From VXNE01 sp965261535 (GTDB taxonomy: Bacteria > Pseudomonadota > Gammaproteobacteria > Pseudomonadales > Azotimanducaceae), in assembly GCA_965261535.1 (NCBI GenBank), contig OZ253469.1:2418001-2482000 (forward strand): a DNA stretch of 64,000 nt, in the 5' to 3' direction. Numbering within the stretch: the first letter of the stretch is position 1; every line of letters starts with the position of its first letter. Positions 17,779 to 25,308 of the stretch are shown in pieces. The notes under the pieces are model-generated. The model searched no databases and was not told where the DNA came from. It saw only the letters and a list, made by a program, of their open reading frames with translations. The position numbers and the translations under genes are program-made.

Positions 17779-18858
17779 ATGGACCTTGACGAACTCGCGC
17801 ACGACATCCGCGGCTGGGCCCTGGAACTCGGATTCCAGCAGGTCGGAATCGCCGACACCGACCTGTCCCGCTGCGCTCCGGACCTGCGCCGCTGGATCGC
17901 TCAGGGGCTGCACGGCACCATGGGATACATGGCGCGCAACGTGGACAAGCGCCTGCATCCCGATCGGCTGTTCGATTCCACGATACGGATCATTTCGGCG
18001 CGAATGGACTATATGTCAGCCGACGCGTTGCCGGCGCTGCCGGCGAACGACGGCAGCGCCTACGTCGCCCGCTATGCGCTGGGCCGCGACTACCACAAGA
18101 CGGTGCGTCGGCGGCTGGCGCGGCTCGCCAAACGCATCAACGCGCGCGTGGCCGACGGTCGTTATCGCGCTTTCGCGGACTCGGCGCCGGTGCTGGAAAA
18201 ACCCCTCGCGGCCAAGGCGGGGATCGGATGGATGGGAAAAAACACGCTCGTCCTGAACGAAAACGCGGGCTCGATGTTCTTTCTCGGTGAGATTTATACG
18301 AACATCCCGCTTCCGCTGTCTGCTGCCAGCGCGCCGGATCAGTGCGGTGCCTGCAAGGCATGCATCAATGTCTGTCCTACAGGGGCGATCCTCGGCCCCC
18401 GGCGACTGGACGCCACCAAATGCATCTCCTATCTCACTATCGAGAACAAGGGCGCCATCCCGCTGCACCTGCGGGAAGCCGTTGGCAACCGGGTGTTCGG
18501 TTGCGACGACTGCCAACTTGTCTGCCCCTGGAACCGCTACGCAAAAACAACGGCGGAAGCGGACTTCGCGCCGCGTCACGGGCTGGACAACGCGAGCCTT
18601 GCCGATCTGTTGAGTTGGGACGAAGCGATGTTCTCCGCGAGGACCGAGGGGATGGCACTCAGGCGCGTCAACTATCGGCAATGGGTTCGCAACCTCGCCG
18701 TCGCGGCGGGCAATGCGCCCTACGGCGAGAAATTGATCGAGCTCCTGTGCCGCCGACGGCAGGACGCGGACGAGATGGTGACGGAGCACATCGACTGGGC
18801 GCTCGCGCGCCAGCGCGCGCGCCGACCCGAGGCCGACATGGCGGGAACGGCGGGATGA
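17779..18858 (+). CDS. queG: Epoxyqueuosine reductase QueG
   Basis: The 359-residue cobalamin-dependent enzyme makes the last step of queuosine in tRNA. Two [4Fe-4S] sites appear as CGACKACINVCPTGAI and CDDCQLVCPW; the N-terminal half holds the corrinoid-binding region with ALGRDYHK and AGIGWMGKNTL. The start MDLDELAHDIRGWALE was chosen for family fit; an in-frame ATG at 17752 would overlap nnr. Divergent from nnr, convergent with orn. Confidence 0.94.
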   Translation: MDLDELAHDIRGWALELGFQQVGIADTDLSRCAPDLRRWIAQGLHGTMGYMARNVDKRLHPDRLFDSTIRIISARMDYMSADALPALPANDGSAYVARYALGRDYHKTVRRRLARLAKRINARVADGRYRAFADSAPVLEKPLAAKAGIGWMGKNTLVLNENAGSMFFLGEIYTNIPLPLSAASAPDQCGACKACINVCPTGAILGPRRLDATKCISYLTIENKGAIPLHLREAVGNRVFGCDDCQLVCPWNRYAKTTAEADFAPRHGLDNASLADLLSWDEAMFSARTEGMALRRVNYRQWVRNLAVAAGNAPYGEKLIELLCRRRQDADEMVTEHIDWALARQRARRPEADMAGTAG

Positions 18859-18874
18859 CAGCCCGCTCGAGATG

Positions 18875-18891
18875 TGAACCCTGCGGGTTCA
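18875..18891. terminator. Small hairpin between convergent queG and orn
   Basis: A perfect TGAACCC/GGGTTCA stem with a 3-nt loop lies between queG and orn and contains the orn stop codon. It may stop transcription from either side, but it has no T-run. Confidence 0.35.
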
Positions 18892-19428
18892 AGGGATTCG
18901 AAAGAACTGTTCCCGATAGAACCTGAGCTCGTTGATCGACTCGCGAATGTCTTCGAGCGCGCGGTGCGCGTTGGCCTTTCGTACTTGCGCGACAAGCTCC
19001 GGACGCCAACGCCAGGCGAGTTCCTTGATGCTGGATACGTCGATGATGCGGTAGTGAAGGAAAGCGGCGACTTCCGGCATGTACCTGGTGAGAAAGCGGC
19101 GGTCCTGCCAGATCGTGTTGCCGCACAGGGGCGACACGCCTCGTTTCGTATGTCGATCCAGGAAATCCAGTGTTTGCGCCTCGGCTTCGGTGAGCGGTAC
19201 CCCGTGGTGTCGTACGCGGTCGATGAGACCGGAAGCGGAATGGTGTTCGGTGTTCCACTCGTCCATGCGAGCGAGTGTCGCCTCCGGTTGCGAAATGGAT
19301 AGCCCCGGCCCCTCTGCGATCACGTTGAGTTCGCTGTCGGTGACGATGGTCGCGATTTCAAGGATGACGTCGACCTCGGCGTCGAGGCCGGTCATCTCCA
19401 TATCCATCCAGACAAGGTGCGGCGGCAT
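18889..19428 (-). CDS. orn: Oligoribonuclease
   Basis: The 179-residue DEDDh exonuclease degrades 2-5 nt RNAs and pGpG. It begins MPPHLVWMDMEMTGLD (first acidic pair), followed by ATIVTDSELNVIAEGP and, near the end, RKANAHRALEDIRESI with the catalytic His and Asp. The ATG at 19428 matches E. coli Orn exactly. It is convergent with queG and divergent from the rhodanese gene. Confidence 0.96.
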   Translation of the reverse strand: MPPHLVWMDMEMTGLDAEVDVILEIATIVTDSELNVIAEGPGLSISQPEATLARMDEWNTEHHSASGLIDRVRHHGVPLTEAEAQTLDFLDRHTKRGVSPLCGNTIWQDRRFLTRYMPEVAAFLHYRIIDVSSIKELAWRWRPELVAQVRKANAHRALEDIRESINELRFYREQFFRIP

Positions 19429-19510
19429 GCTTCGGTGCTTGATGGGGCAACTGCCTCTGCGAGGATATATCATTCGCCCGACTTCAAGCCTCGTTTAGCC
19501 GTGTCAGTCC

Positions 19511-20320
19511 GTGACCAAACCCGCAACCATCACCCCCGAAGCGCTCGCCGCGCGCTCGTCCGACGAGGATGTCCTCATCCTGCAGGTCACCTCGCCGGAG
19601 GTCTTTGCCCGGGCACGCATCCCGGGTGCGGCGCATGTCGCGCCGACAGACCTCGTTCGCGGACATCCGCCGGCCCCCGGTGAACTGCCGTCCGAGTCGG
19701 CGCTGACCGCGCTATTCCGTCGCGTCGGTTTGACCCCGGGGCGAACCGTCGTGACCTGCGACGACGAGGGCGGTGGTTGGGCAGGCCGACTGGCCTGGAC
19801 ACTGGACGTCATCGGGCACCACGACTGGCTCTATCTCGACGGCGGCTTGCATGCGTGGGCCGCCGCGGGCTTGTCGTTTGAGTCGGGACCCCCAGCGTCG
19901 GCGCCGTCCCCTTCCGATATCGAAATCACCGTGAACGCTGGTCCTATCGCACGTATCGACACGGTGCGTGAGGCGCTGGGACAGGCAGACCTGACGATCT
20001 GGGATTGCCGCAGCGCCGAGGAGTTTGCGGGTATCAAGCTGACAGCGGCGCGGAATGGCCACATACCCGGGGCCACGCACCTCGACTGGCTGGACCTGAT
20101 CGACCGCGAGCGTGACATGCGTTTGATCGAAGATCTTGGCGGGAGCCTTGCGGCGCGGGGCATTCGCCCGGAGCGGGATGTGATCTGCCATTGTCAGACG
20201 CATCACCGCTCGGGACTCGCCTACATGGCGGCGCGCCTGCTCGGCTTTCCCCGGATTCGCGCTTACCCGGGGTCCTGGTCGGAGTGGGGAAATCGCGGCG
20301 ATACGCCGATCGAACGTTGA
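19511..20320 (+). CDS. Thiosulfate sulfurtransferase, tandem rhodanese (RhdA-like)
   Basis: The 269-residue protein has two rhodanese domains: an inactive N-terminal one (residues 8-125; the loop has VTCDDEGGGWAGR) and a catalytic one (145-269) with Cys228 in CQTHHR. That loop is the one described for Azotobacter vinelandii RhdA and differs from the usual CRxGxR loop of thiosulfate or mercaptopyruvate transferases. The role is sulfane-sulfur transfer, with the physiological acceptor unknown. Its TGA overlaps the TTG start of psd, so the two are coupled. Confidence 0.88.
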   Translation: MTKPATITPEALAARSSDEDVLILQVTSPEVFARARIPGAAHVAPTDLVRGHPPAPGELPSESALTALFRRVGLTPGRTVVTCDDEGGGWAGRLAWTLDVIGHHDWLYLDGGLHAWAAAGLSFESGPPASAPSPSDIEITVNAGPIARIDTVREALGQADLTIWDCRSAEEFAGIKLTAARNGHIPGATHLDWLDLIDRERDMRLIEDLGGSLAARGIRPERDVICHCQTHHRSGLAYMAARLLGFPRIRAYPGSWSEWGNRGDTPIER

Positions 20321-21147
20321 ACCTGACCGCGCTGCATCAAGCGCTGCCAACCCAGGCGATCTCTCGCATGGCGGGTTTCCTCGGGCGGACCGAGATTCGA
20401 CCAATCTCCGAGACGCTGGCGCGTGCCTTCGCATGGCACTATCAGGTCGATCTGAGCGAGGCGGAGCGCGAGTCGCCTGGCGACTATCGGTCGTTCAATG
20501 ACTTCTTCACGCGTCGCCTGAAACCCGGCGCGCGTCCGGTAGCGGAGGATGAACGGGCGGTCGTCAGTCCCGCCGACGGCTACCTGAGCCAGTTCGGAGT
20601 CGTCGAAGACGGCCGATTGTTGCAGGCGAAGGGGCACAGGTTTTCCGTCGCGGCGCTATTGACCGACTCCGAGTTGGCGAGACGCTACGACGGCGGCACG
20701 TATATCACCGTATATTTGCCACCCAAGGACTATCATCGCGTTCACGCGCCCGTCGCTGCTCGCTTGACGCGGACCATTGAGGTGCCCGGCCGGTTGTTTC
20801 CGGTGAACGAGGGATCCCACGCTTCCATTCCCGGGCTTTTTTGCAGGAACGAACGGCTGGTCTGCGATTTCGACGGTTATGTGCTCGTATTCGTTGGCGC
20901 GCTTATCGTCGCGAGCATCGAGACAGCGTGGTCCGGCGGACCGCAGTCGCCGTACCGGGCGCGCTTGACCCGTCGGGTCGCAAAGCACTTTGGTCGCGCC
21001 GAGGAGGTGGGCCGATTTCTGCTCGGCTCCACGGTAGTGGCGCTGTTTCCGCCGGAGGCGTTGGAGTTGGACGCAAGCCTTGCGCAGGGCATGCGCATCC
21101 GCATGGGTCAACGCATGGGTCGCCGCGAGTCGGACGGTTCCCGCTAG
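20317..21147 (+). CDS. psd: Phosphatidylserine decarboxylase
   Basis: The 276-residue proenzyme makes phosphatidylethanolamine at the inner membrane. Conserved blocks are YRSFNDFFTRRLKPGARP, SPADGYLSQFG, KDYHRVHAPV and the self-cleavage site in FLLGSTVVALFPP, where Ser becomes the pyruvoyl group. The start is probably TTG at 20317, overlapping the rhodanese TGA (TTGA); a GTG or ATG start is lacking nearby. The last bases CGCTAG share the CTAG tetranucleotide with the MITE target. A copy of its 3' tail occurs at 22490-22566. Confidence 0.94.
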   Translation: MNLTALHQALPTQAISRMAGFLGRTEIRPISETLARAFAWHYQVDLSEAERESPGDYRSFNDFFTRRLKPGARPVAEDERAVVSPADGYLSQFGVVEDGRLLQAKGHRFSVAALLTDSELARRYDGGTYITVYLPPKDYHRVHAPVAARLTRTIEVPGRLFPVNEGSHASIPGLFCRNERLVCDFDGYVLVFVGALIVASIETAWSGGPQSPYRARLTRRVAKHFGRAEEVGRFLLGSTVVALFPPEALELDASLAQGMRIRMGQRMGRRESDGSR

Positions 21148-21351
21148 TGCTCCGTCAAGCCTAAATCTACGGGTATCTGCGGGTCTTTTTGGCCCCTGGT
21201 AGTTTTCATGCGAGGGGTGCCCCCTCGCGCTCCCCGGCTGAGGGCTCCGTTGCTCCTCCTTGTGTGGGGCCTGCCACGCCGCGTCGTCGCGCCTCGCCAG
21301 GAACCAAAAATCCCTCGCAGCTACACTCGCATTTTTAGACTTGACGGAACA
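21148..21351. mobile_element. 204-bp MITE-like element with terminal inverted repeats and CTAG duplication
   Basis: The ends are imperfect inverted repeats of about 55 bp: the left begins TGCTCCGTCAAGCCTAAA, and the right, read inward, TGTTCCGTCAAGTCTAAA. CTAG flanks both sides (21144-21147 and 21352-21355). The neighbouring duplicated locus at 22561-22580 has the same flanks with one CTAG and no element, which is a direct empty site. No ORF is inside. The centre carries one copy of the 45-bp repeat (21210-21248). Since the psd and Uma2 stop codons share CTAG, the duplication leaves both genes intact. Confidence 0.88.
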
Positions 21352-22446
21352 CTAGCCGATCGCGACGGTTTGCTGGCGGATGCGCAGTAGAAAGTCGACC
21401 TCGGAGTCGCTGGCGTGGGCTGCGGCGACGATAGCCGCTTCCGACAACCTGGCGAACGCGGGCGACTCCATCAGGCTGGCCGCAAGACCTGCCGATACCT
21501 CGATGCCTCGCGACCGCAGTATTTCGCGCGCCATCGCCGCCAAGGCTTCGGCGCGGCTCTGTCGGCGCTGCGAGCGAAGCAGCGGGTCGTCGTCCGGACC
21601 CGTGCCCTCCCGCGCGCCCAGCAGCGTCCCGACGCGCTCCAGAACCCCGTAGGTGCGCGCCGACGGCGTCGTCTCGTTCATCGCCGCGTGGATCTCCGCC
21701 GCCGTCCAGCCCGGAAACGCCCGGCTCTCGACCGATGTCTCGTACGCACCGCCCTCCAGCACGTGGATCGTCAATCCCGGCACGAGCCCCCGAGGCCGGC
21801 TCGGTGCCGACCAGTCCGGCACCTCGACCCACACCTCCGGGAATTCCCACGCCTCGTACTGCAGCAGCTTGCCCCGGCGCACGTCCGTCGTGTGGTCCAC
21901 TTCCAGCACCACGTCCGGCAGCTCGTGCTCGCCGACGACCATCGCGCGCGGCCCCGGCAGGACGACGCGCTTCGGCCGCAGGTATACGGATTGATCCGCC
22001 TGCATGATCCGCCGGGGCGCGCCGTCCGCGTCGCGCTGCATCAGCGCCATCGCGCCATAGCACTTGACCGGCGAACCGCGCGCGGCGGCGATGTAGGTCA
22101 CCAGCGTCGCCAAAGCATGGGCCGGGCTCTCGTGCACCGGGCTGACGTCGCGAACCACCCAGGCGGTTTCCGCGCGGGCGTCCCAGAACTCCAGCCGCCC
22201 CTCGAAGGCGTCGACCTCGTCGCGCGTCAGGCGCATCGGTTCGCAGCCGGGAAACTCCAATTCGGGCGGCGCCGCGCGATACGTCACCGCCGCAACGTCA
22301 AGCCGCCGTTGGTCCCGCAGCGGCACTAACGGAGCGGAGCCTTCAGCCGGGGAGCGCGAGGGGGCACCCCTCGCAAGAGAAGGGTCTTCAGCCGGGGAGC
22401 GCGAGGGGGTATCGCTCGTGAGAATGCTCTTGGCCATGTCCGGCAT
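21352..22446 (-). CDS. Uma2 family (DUF820) nuclease-like protein, copy 1
   Basis: The 364-residue protein has an N-terminal repeat region (two SPAED/SPAEG units) followed by the Uma2 PD-(D/E)XK-like core: RVVLPGPRAMVVGE, then PDVVLEVDHTTDVRRGKLLQYEAWEFPEVWVEVPD, and a helical C-terminal extension of about 150 residues. Family members are putative nucleases of unknown role, expanded in cyanobacteria and some symbionts. ATGs at 22446 (MPDMAKSI) and 22437 are possible starts. Very similar to copy 2, with the MITE between its stop and psd. Confidence 0.85.
   Translation of the reverse strand: MPDMAKSILTSDTPSRSPAEDPSLARGAPSRSPAEGSAPLVPLRDQRRLDVAAVTYRAAPPELEFPGCEPMRLTRDEVDAFEGRLEFWDARAETAWVVRDVSPVHESPAHALATLVTYIAAARGSPVKCYGAMALMQRDADGAPRRIMQADQSVYLRPKRVVLPGPRAMVVGEHELPDVVLEVDHTTDVRRGKLLQYEAWEFPEVWVEVPDWSAPSRPRGLVPGLTIHVLEGGAYETSVESRAFPGWTAAEIHAAMNETTPSARTYGVLERVGTLLGAREGTGPDDDPLLRSQRRQSRAEALAAMAREILRSRGIEVSAGLAASLMESPAFARLSEAAIVAAAHASDSEVDFLLRIRQQTVAIG
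22338..22421. repeat. 45-bp repeats coding the N-terminus of Uma2 copy 1
   Basis: One full and one partial 45-bp unit with a GCGAGGGG/CCCCTCGC palindrome, read as SPAEDPSLARGAPSR-type 15-residue repeats on the minus strand. Copy 2 has one more unit, so the array changes by whole units. Confidence 0.85.
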
Positions 22447-22489
22447 TTTAACACCCGGTTGCTTCCAGGGCGCGAGGTCTCGAAGTTCG

Positions 22490-22566
22490 ACGCGAGCCTG
22501 AAGCCGGACATGCGCATCCGCATGGGTCAACGCATGGGCCGCCGCCAGTCGGACGGTTCCCGCTAG
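22490..22566 (+). repeat. Detached copy of the psd 3' end
   Basis: This stretch repeats the last ~75 bp of psd (21071-21147), including the segment encoding MRIRMGQRMGRR and the final CGCTAG. It lies between the two Uma2 genes and has no psd body. It marks the left end of the second unit of a tandem duplication [psd tail + Uma2]. Confidence 0.9.
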
Positions 22567-23705
22567 CCGACCGCGACGGTTTGCTGGCGGATGCGCAGTA
22601 GAAAGTCGACCTCGGAGTCGCTGGCGTGGGCTGCGGCGACGATAGCCGCTTCCGACAACCTGGCGAACGCGGGCGACTCCGTCAGGCTGGCCGCAAAACC
22701 TGCCGATACCTCAATGCCGCGCAACCGCAGCATTTCGCGCGCCATCGCCGCCAAGGCTTCGGCGCGGCTCTGCAGGCGCTGCGAGCGAAGCAGCGGGTCG
22801 TCGTCCGGACCCGTGCCTTCCCGCGCGCCCAGCAGCATCCCGACGCGCTCCAGAACCCCGTAGGTGCGCGCCGCCGGCGTCGTCTCGTTCATGGCCGCGT
22901 GGATCTCCGCCGCCGTCCAGCCCGGAAACGCCCGGCTCTCGACCGATGTCTCGTACGCGCCGCGCTCCAGCACGTGGATCGTCAATCCCGGCACCAGCCC
23001 GCGAGGCCGGCTCGGTGCCGACCAGTCCGGCACCTCGACCCACACCTCCGGGAATTCCCACGCCTCGTACTGCAGCAGCTTGCCCCGGCGCACGTCCGTC
23101 GTGTGGTCCACCTCCAGCACCACGTCCGGCAGCGCGTGATCGTCGACGATCATGGCGCGCGGCCCCGGCAGGACGACGCGTTTCGGCCGCAGGTATACGG
23201 ACTGATCCGCCTGCATGATCCGCCGGGGCGCGCCGTCCGCGTCGCGTTGCATCAGAGCCATCGCGCCATAGCACTTGATCGGCGAACCGCGCGCGGTGGC
23301 GATGCGCTCCGCCAGCGCCGCCAAGGCGTGCGCCGGGCTCTCGTGCACGGGGCTGGGTGGTTCGCGAACCACCCAGGCGGTTTCCGCGCGGGCGTCCCAG
23401 AACTCCAGCCGCCCCTCGAAGGCGTCGATCTCGTCGCGCGTCAGGCGCATCGGTTCGCAGCCGGGGAACTCCAATTCGGGCGGCGCCGCGCGATACGTCA
23501 CCGCCGCAACGTGAAGCCGCCGTTCGTCCCGCAGAGGCACTAACGGGGCAGAGCCTTCAGCCGGGGAGCGCGAGGGGGCGCCCCTCGCAAGAGAAGGGTC
23601 TTCAGCCGGGGAGCGCGAGGGGGCGCCCCTCGCAAGAGAAGGGTCTTCAGCCGGGGAGCGCGAGGGGGCATCGCTCGTGAGAATGCTCTTGGCCATGTCC
23701 GGCAT
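22563..23705 (-). CDS. Uma2 family (DUF820) nuclease-like protein, copy 2
   Basis: The 380-residue paralogue of copy 1 shares nearly all residues, including PDVVLEVDHTTDVRRGK and the C-terminal LRIRQQTVAVG end, but has three rather than two 15-residue SPAEDPSLARGAP repeats. The ATG at 23705 (MPDMAKSI) is taken as start; the open frame upstream to 24263 runs antisense through epmA and is not coding. The homology with copy 1 stops at about 23748, just upstream of the gene. Confidence 0.85.
   Translation of the reverse strand: MPDMAKSILTSDAPSRSPAEDPSLARGAPSRSPAEDPSLARGAPSRSPAEGSAPLVPLRDERRLHVAAVTYRAAPPELEFPGCEPMRLTRDEIDAFEGRLEFWDARAETAWVVREPPSPVHESPAHALAALAERIATARGSPIKCYGAMALMQRDADGAPRRIMQADQSVYLRPKRVVLPGPRAMIVDDHALPDVVLEVDHTTDVRRGKLLQYEAWEFPEVWVEVPDWSAPSRPRGLVPGLTIHVLERGAYETSVESRAFPGWTAAEIHAAMNETTPAARTYGVLERVGMLLGAREGTGPDDDPLLRSQRLQSRAEALAAMAREMLRLRGIEVSAGFAASLTESPAFARLSEAAIVAAAHASDSEVDFLLRIRQQTVAVG
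23551..23680. repeat. Three 45-bp repeats coding the N-terminus of Uma2 copy 2
   Basis: Units at 23551-23596, 23597-23641 and 23642-23680 are nearly identical. Each has a GCGAGGGGGCGCCCCTCGC palindrome. The same core is found at 12386-12431 and inside the MITE. Confidence 0.9.
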
Positions 23706-23787
23706 TTTAACACCCGGTTGCTTCCAGGGCGCGAGGTCTCGAAGTTCGACTGGCCCAATCGGCGCTTGCCGTATTTCGGCGGTTCTA

Positions 23788-24660
23788 TCAAGCCCGGTCG
23801 TACGGAAACGGCATGGCGTCCGCCAGGGCGCCGACGCCCAGCTTGAGCGCCGACAGGCGATCGAATCCCACCGCGACCCCGGCGCAGTCGGGCATGCCGC
23901 GGGCATGCGCTGCCAGAAATGCGCGGTCGATGTCGGCCACCGGCTGATCCCGTTCGCAACGCACCAGGTTGTCCTCGGCCAGGCGGCGGGCGAGTTCCTC
24001 GACGTCGTTGAGTTCGTGGTATCCGTTCGCGACCTCCAAACCGTCGACGACGAGTTCGAACCGGGAGGCGACGCCATTGGAAATTCGGGCCAGGGCGGCT
24101 TGCCGCGCCGGGTAGTCGGTGACAAATACGCGTTTCGGCCCCAACTCGGCGATGGCGTTAGCGATGGCGAGGTCGAGTTCGTCGGTGCTGGCGGCATCGA
24201 TGTCGATGGCTGCGAGGCTTGCGAAGGTGTGGCGCTCGTACTCCGAGGGCCCGAGCAGCGCATCGACCAGCGCGGCGACTTCGCGCATCAGGGCATCGGC
24301 GTCGAAACCGAGCCGGTACCACTCGAGCATGGTGAATTCGGGGTTGTGCCAGCGGCCGGCCTCGTCGGCCCTGAACGCCGGGCCGATGCTGAAGACCGAT
24401 GGCGCGCCGGCCGCGAGCAGGCGCTTCATGTGGTATTCGGGAGAGGGTTGCAGATAGCGGCCGTCTTGCGTCTGAATGCAGTCGATTGCCGGATCGGTGA
24501 CGGAATATCGACCGAGCACCGGCATCTGCACTTCAATGACATCGCGCTGCTCGAAGAAGCGGCGGATGGTGCGAAGCATGCGGGCACGCACCCCGAGCGC
24601 TTCGATGTCGCAGGCGGGTTCCCAAGCGGGTTCCCAGGCGGGTCGCCAGTCGGGGGTCAA
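23788..24660 (-). CDS. epmA: Elongation factor P--(R)-beta-lysine ligase EpmA
   Basis: The 290-residue class II LysRS-like enzyme attaches (R)-beta-lysine to EF-P. Motif 2 is FRADEAGRWHNPEFTMLEWYR and motif 3 is GVAVGFDRLSALKLG; there is no anticodon-binding domain, which separates EpmA from LysS. The start is TTG at 24660, overlapping the efp stop (TTGA). The first 17 residues include a WRPAWEPAWEPA repeat made by 12-bp units. No epmB (the lysine mutase) is in the window. Confidence 0.93.
   Translation of the reverse strand: MTPDWRPAWEPAWEPACDIEALGVRARMLRTIRRFFEQRDVIEVQMPVLGRYSVTDPAIDCIQTQDGRYLQPSPEYHMKRLLAAGAPSVFSIGPAFRADEAGRWHNPEFTMLEWYRLGFDADALMREVAALVDALLGPSEYERHTFASLAAIDIDAASTDELDLAIANAIAELGPKRVFVTDYPARQAALARISNGVASRFELVVDGLEVANGYHELNDVEELARRLAEDNLVRCERDQPVADIDRAFLAAHARGMPDCAGVAVGFDRLSALKLGVGALADAMPFPYDRA
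24611..24650. repeat. epmA: 12-bp tandem repeat at the 5' end of epmA
   Basis: Three full units of the type caggcgggttcc and a partial fourth encode AWEP repeats directly after the initiator. Family proteins lack this, so it is a local in-frame expansion. Confidence 0.8.
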
Positions 24661-25229
24661 CTCTTGACTCGGCTGACGTACTCCCCGCTGCGCGTGTCGA
24701 TACGGAGGACGTCGCCAATGTTGACGAACAGGGGCACCTTCACGGTAGCGCCGGTCGGCAATGTGGCGGGTTTGGTCGCTCCCTGGGCGGTGTCGCCTTT
24801 GAGGCCCGGGTCGGTGTCTGCGACCTCAAGCTCAACGAAGTTCGGCGGCGTGACGGAGATCGGCTCGCCGTTCCATAGGGTGACATTGAACGTGGCCTGC
24901 TCCATCAGCCAATTTCGCGCCTCCGCGATGGCCGCATCTCCCGCTGCCACTTGTTCATAGCTGCCGTCGGTCTTCATGAAATGCCAGAACTGGCCGTCCG
25001 TGTAGAGGTATTCCATTTCAGCCTCCAGGACGTCGGCGGCTTCGATAGTCTCGCCGCTTTTGAACGTGCGTTCCCAGACACGGCCCGTCTTCAGGTTGCG
25101 GAACTTGACGCGACTGAACGCCTGGCCCTTCCCCGGCTTGACGAATTCGTTTTCGATGATCGAACAGGGATCCGCCTCGAGCAGTACTTTCAAACCGGCT
25201 CGAAATTCATTGGTCGCGTAGGTGGCCAT
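24657..25229 (-). CDS. efp: Translation elongation factor P
   Basis: The 190-residue three-domain protein relieves ribosome stalling at polyproline. Lys34 in KPGKGQAF is the site for beta-lysylation by the adjacent EpmA. The KOW-like N-domain and two OB domains (FVELEVADTDPGLKGDT, then PLFVNIGDVLRIDTRSGEYVSRV) are complete. Overlaps epmA by one base pair beyond the stop, indicating an efp-epmA operon. Confidence 0.96.
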   Translation of the reverse strand: MATYATNEFRAGLKVLLEADPCSIIENEFVKPGKGQAFSRVKFRNLKTGRVWERTFKSGETIEAADVLEAEMEYLYTDGQFWHFMKTDGSYEQVAAGDAAIAEARNWLMEQATFNVTLWNGEPISVTPPNFVELEVADTDPGLKGDTAQGATKPATLPTGATVKVPLFVNIGDVLRIDTRSGEYVSRVKS

Positions 25230-25308
25230 GGCTGGGCTGCGCTGAAAAAAGTCAATGATACGCGAAGGGCCCCCGCGCAGAACGCGCCCAGCTGCCGTTC
25301 CTGGCGCA

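Noticed and set aside
22563..24263. A 566-codon frame that extends Uma2 copy 2 far upstream
   Set aside because: The extra 186 codons are antisense to epmA and of low complexity in a wrong frame. Homology with Uma2 copy 1 begins at the ATG near 23705.
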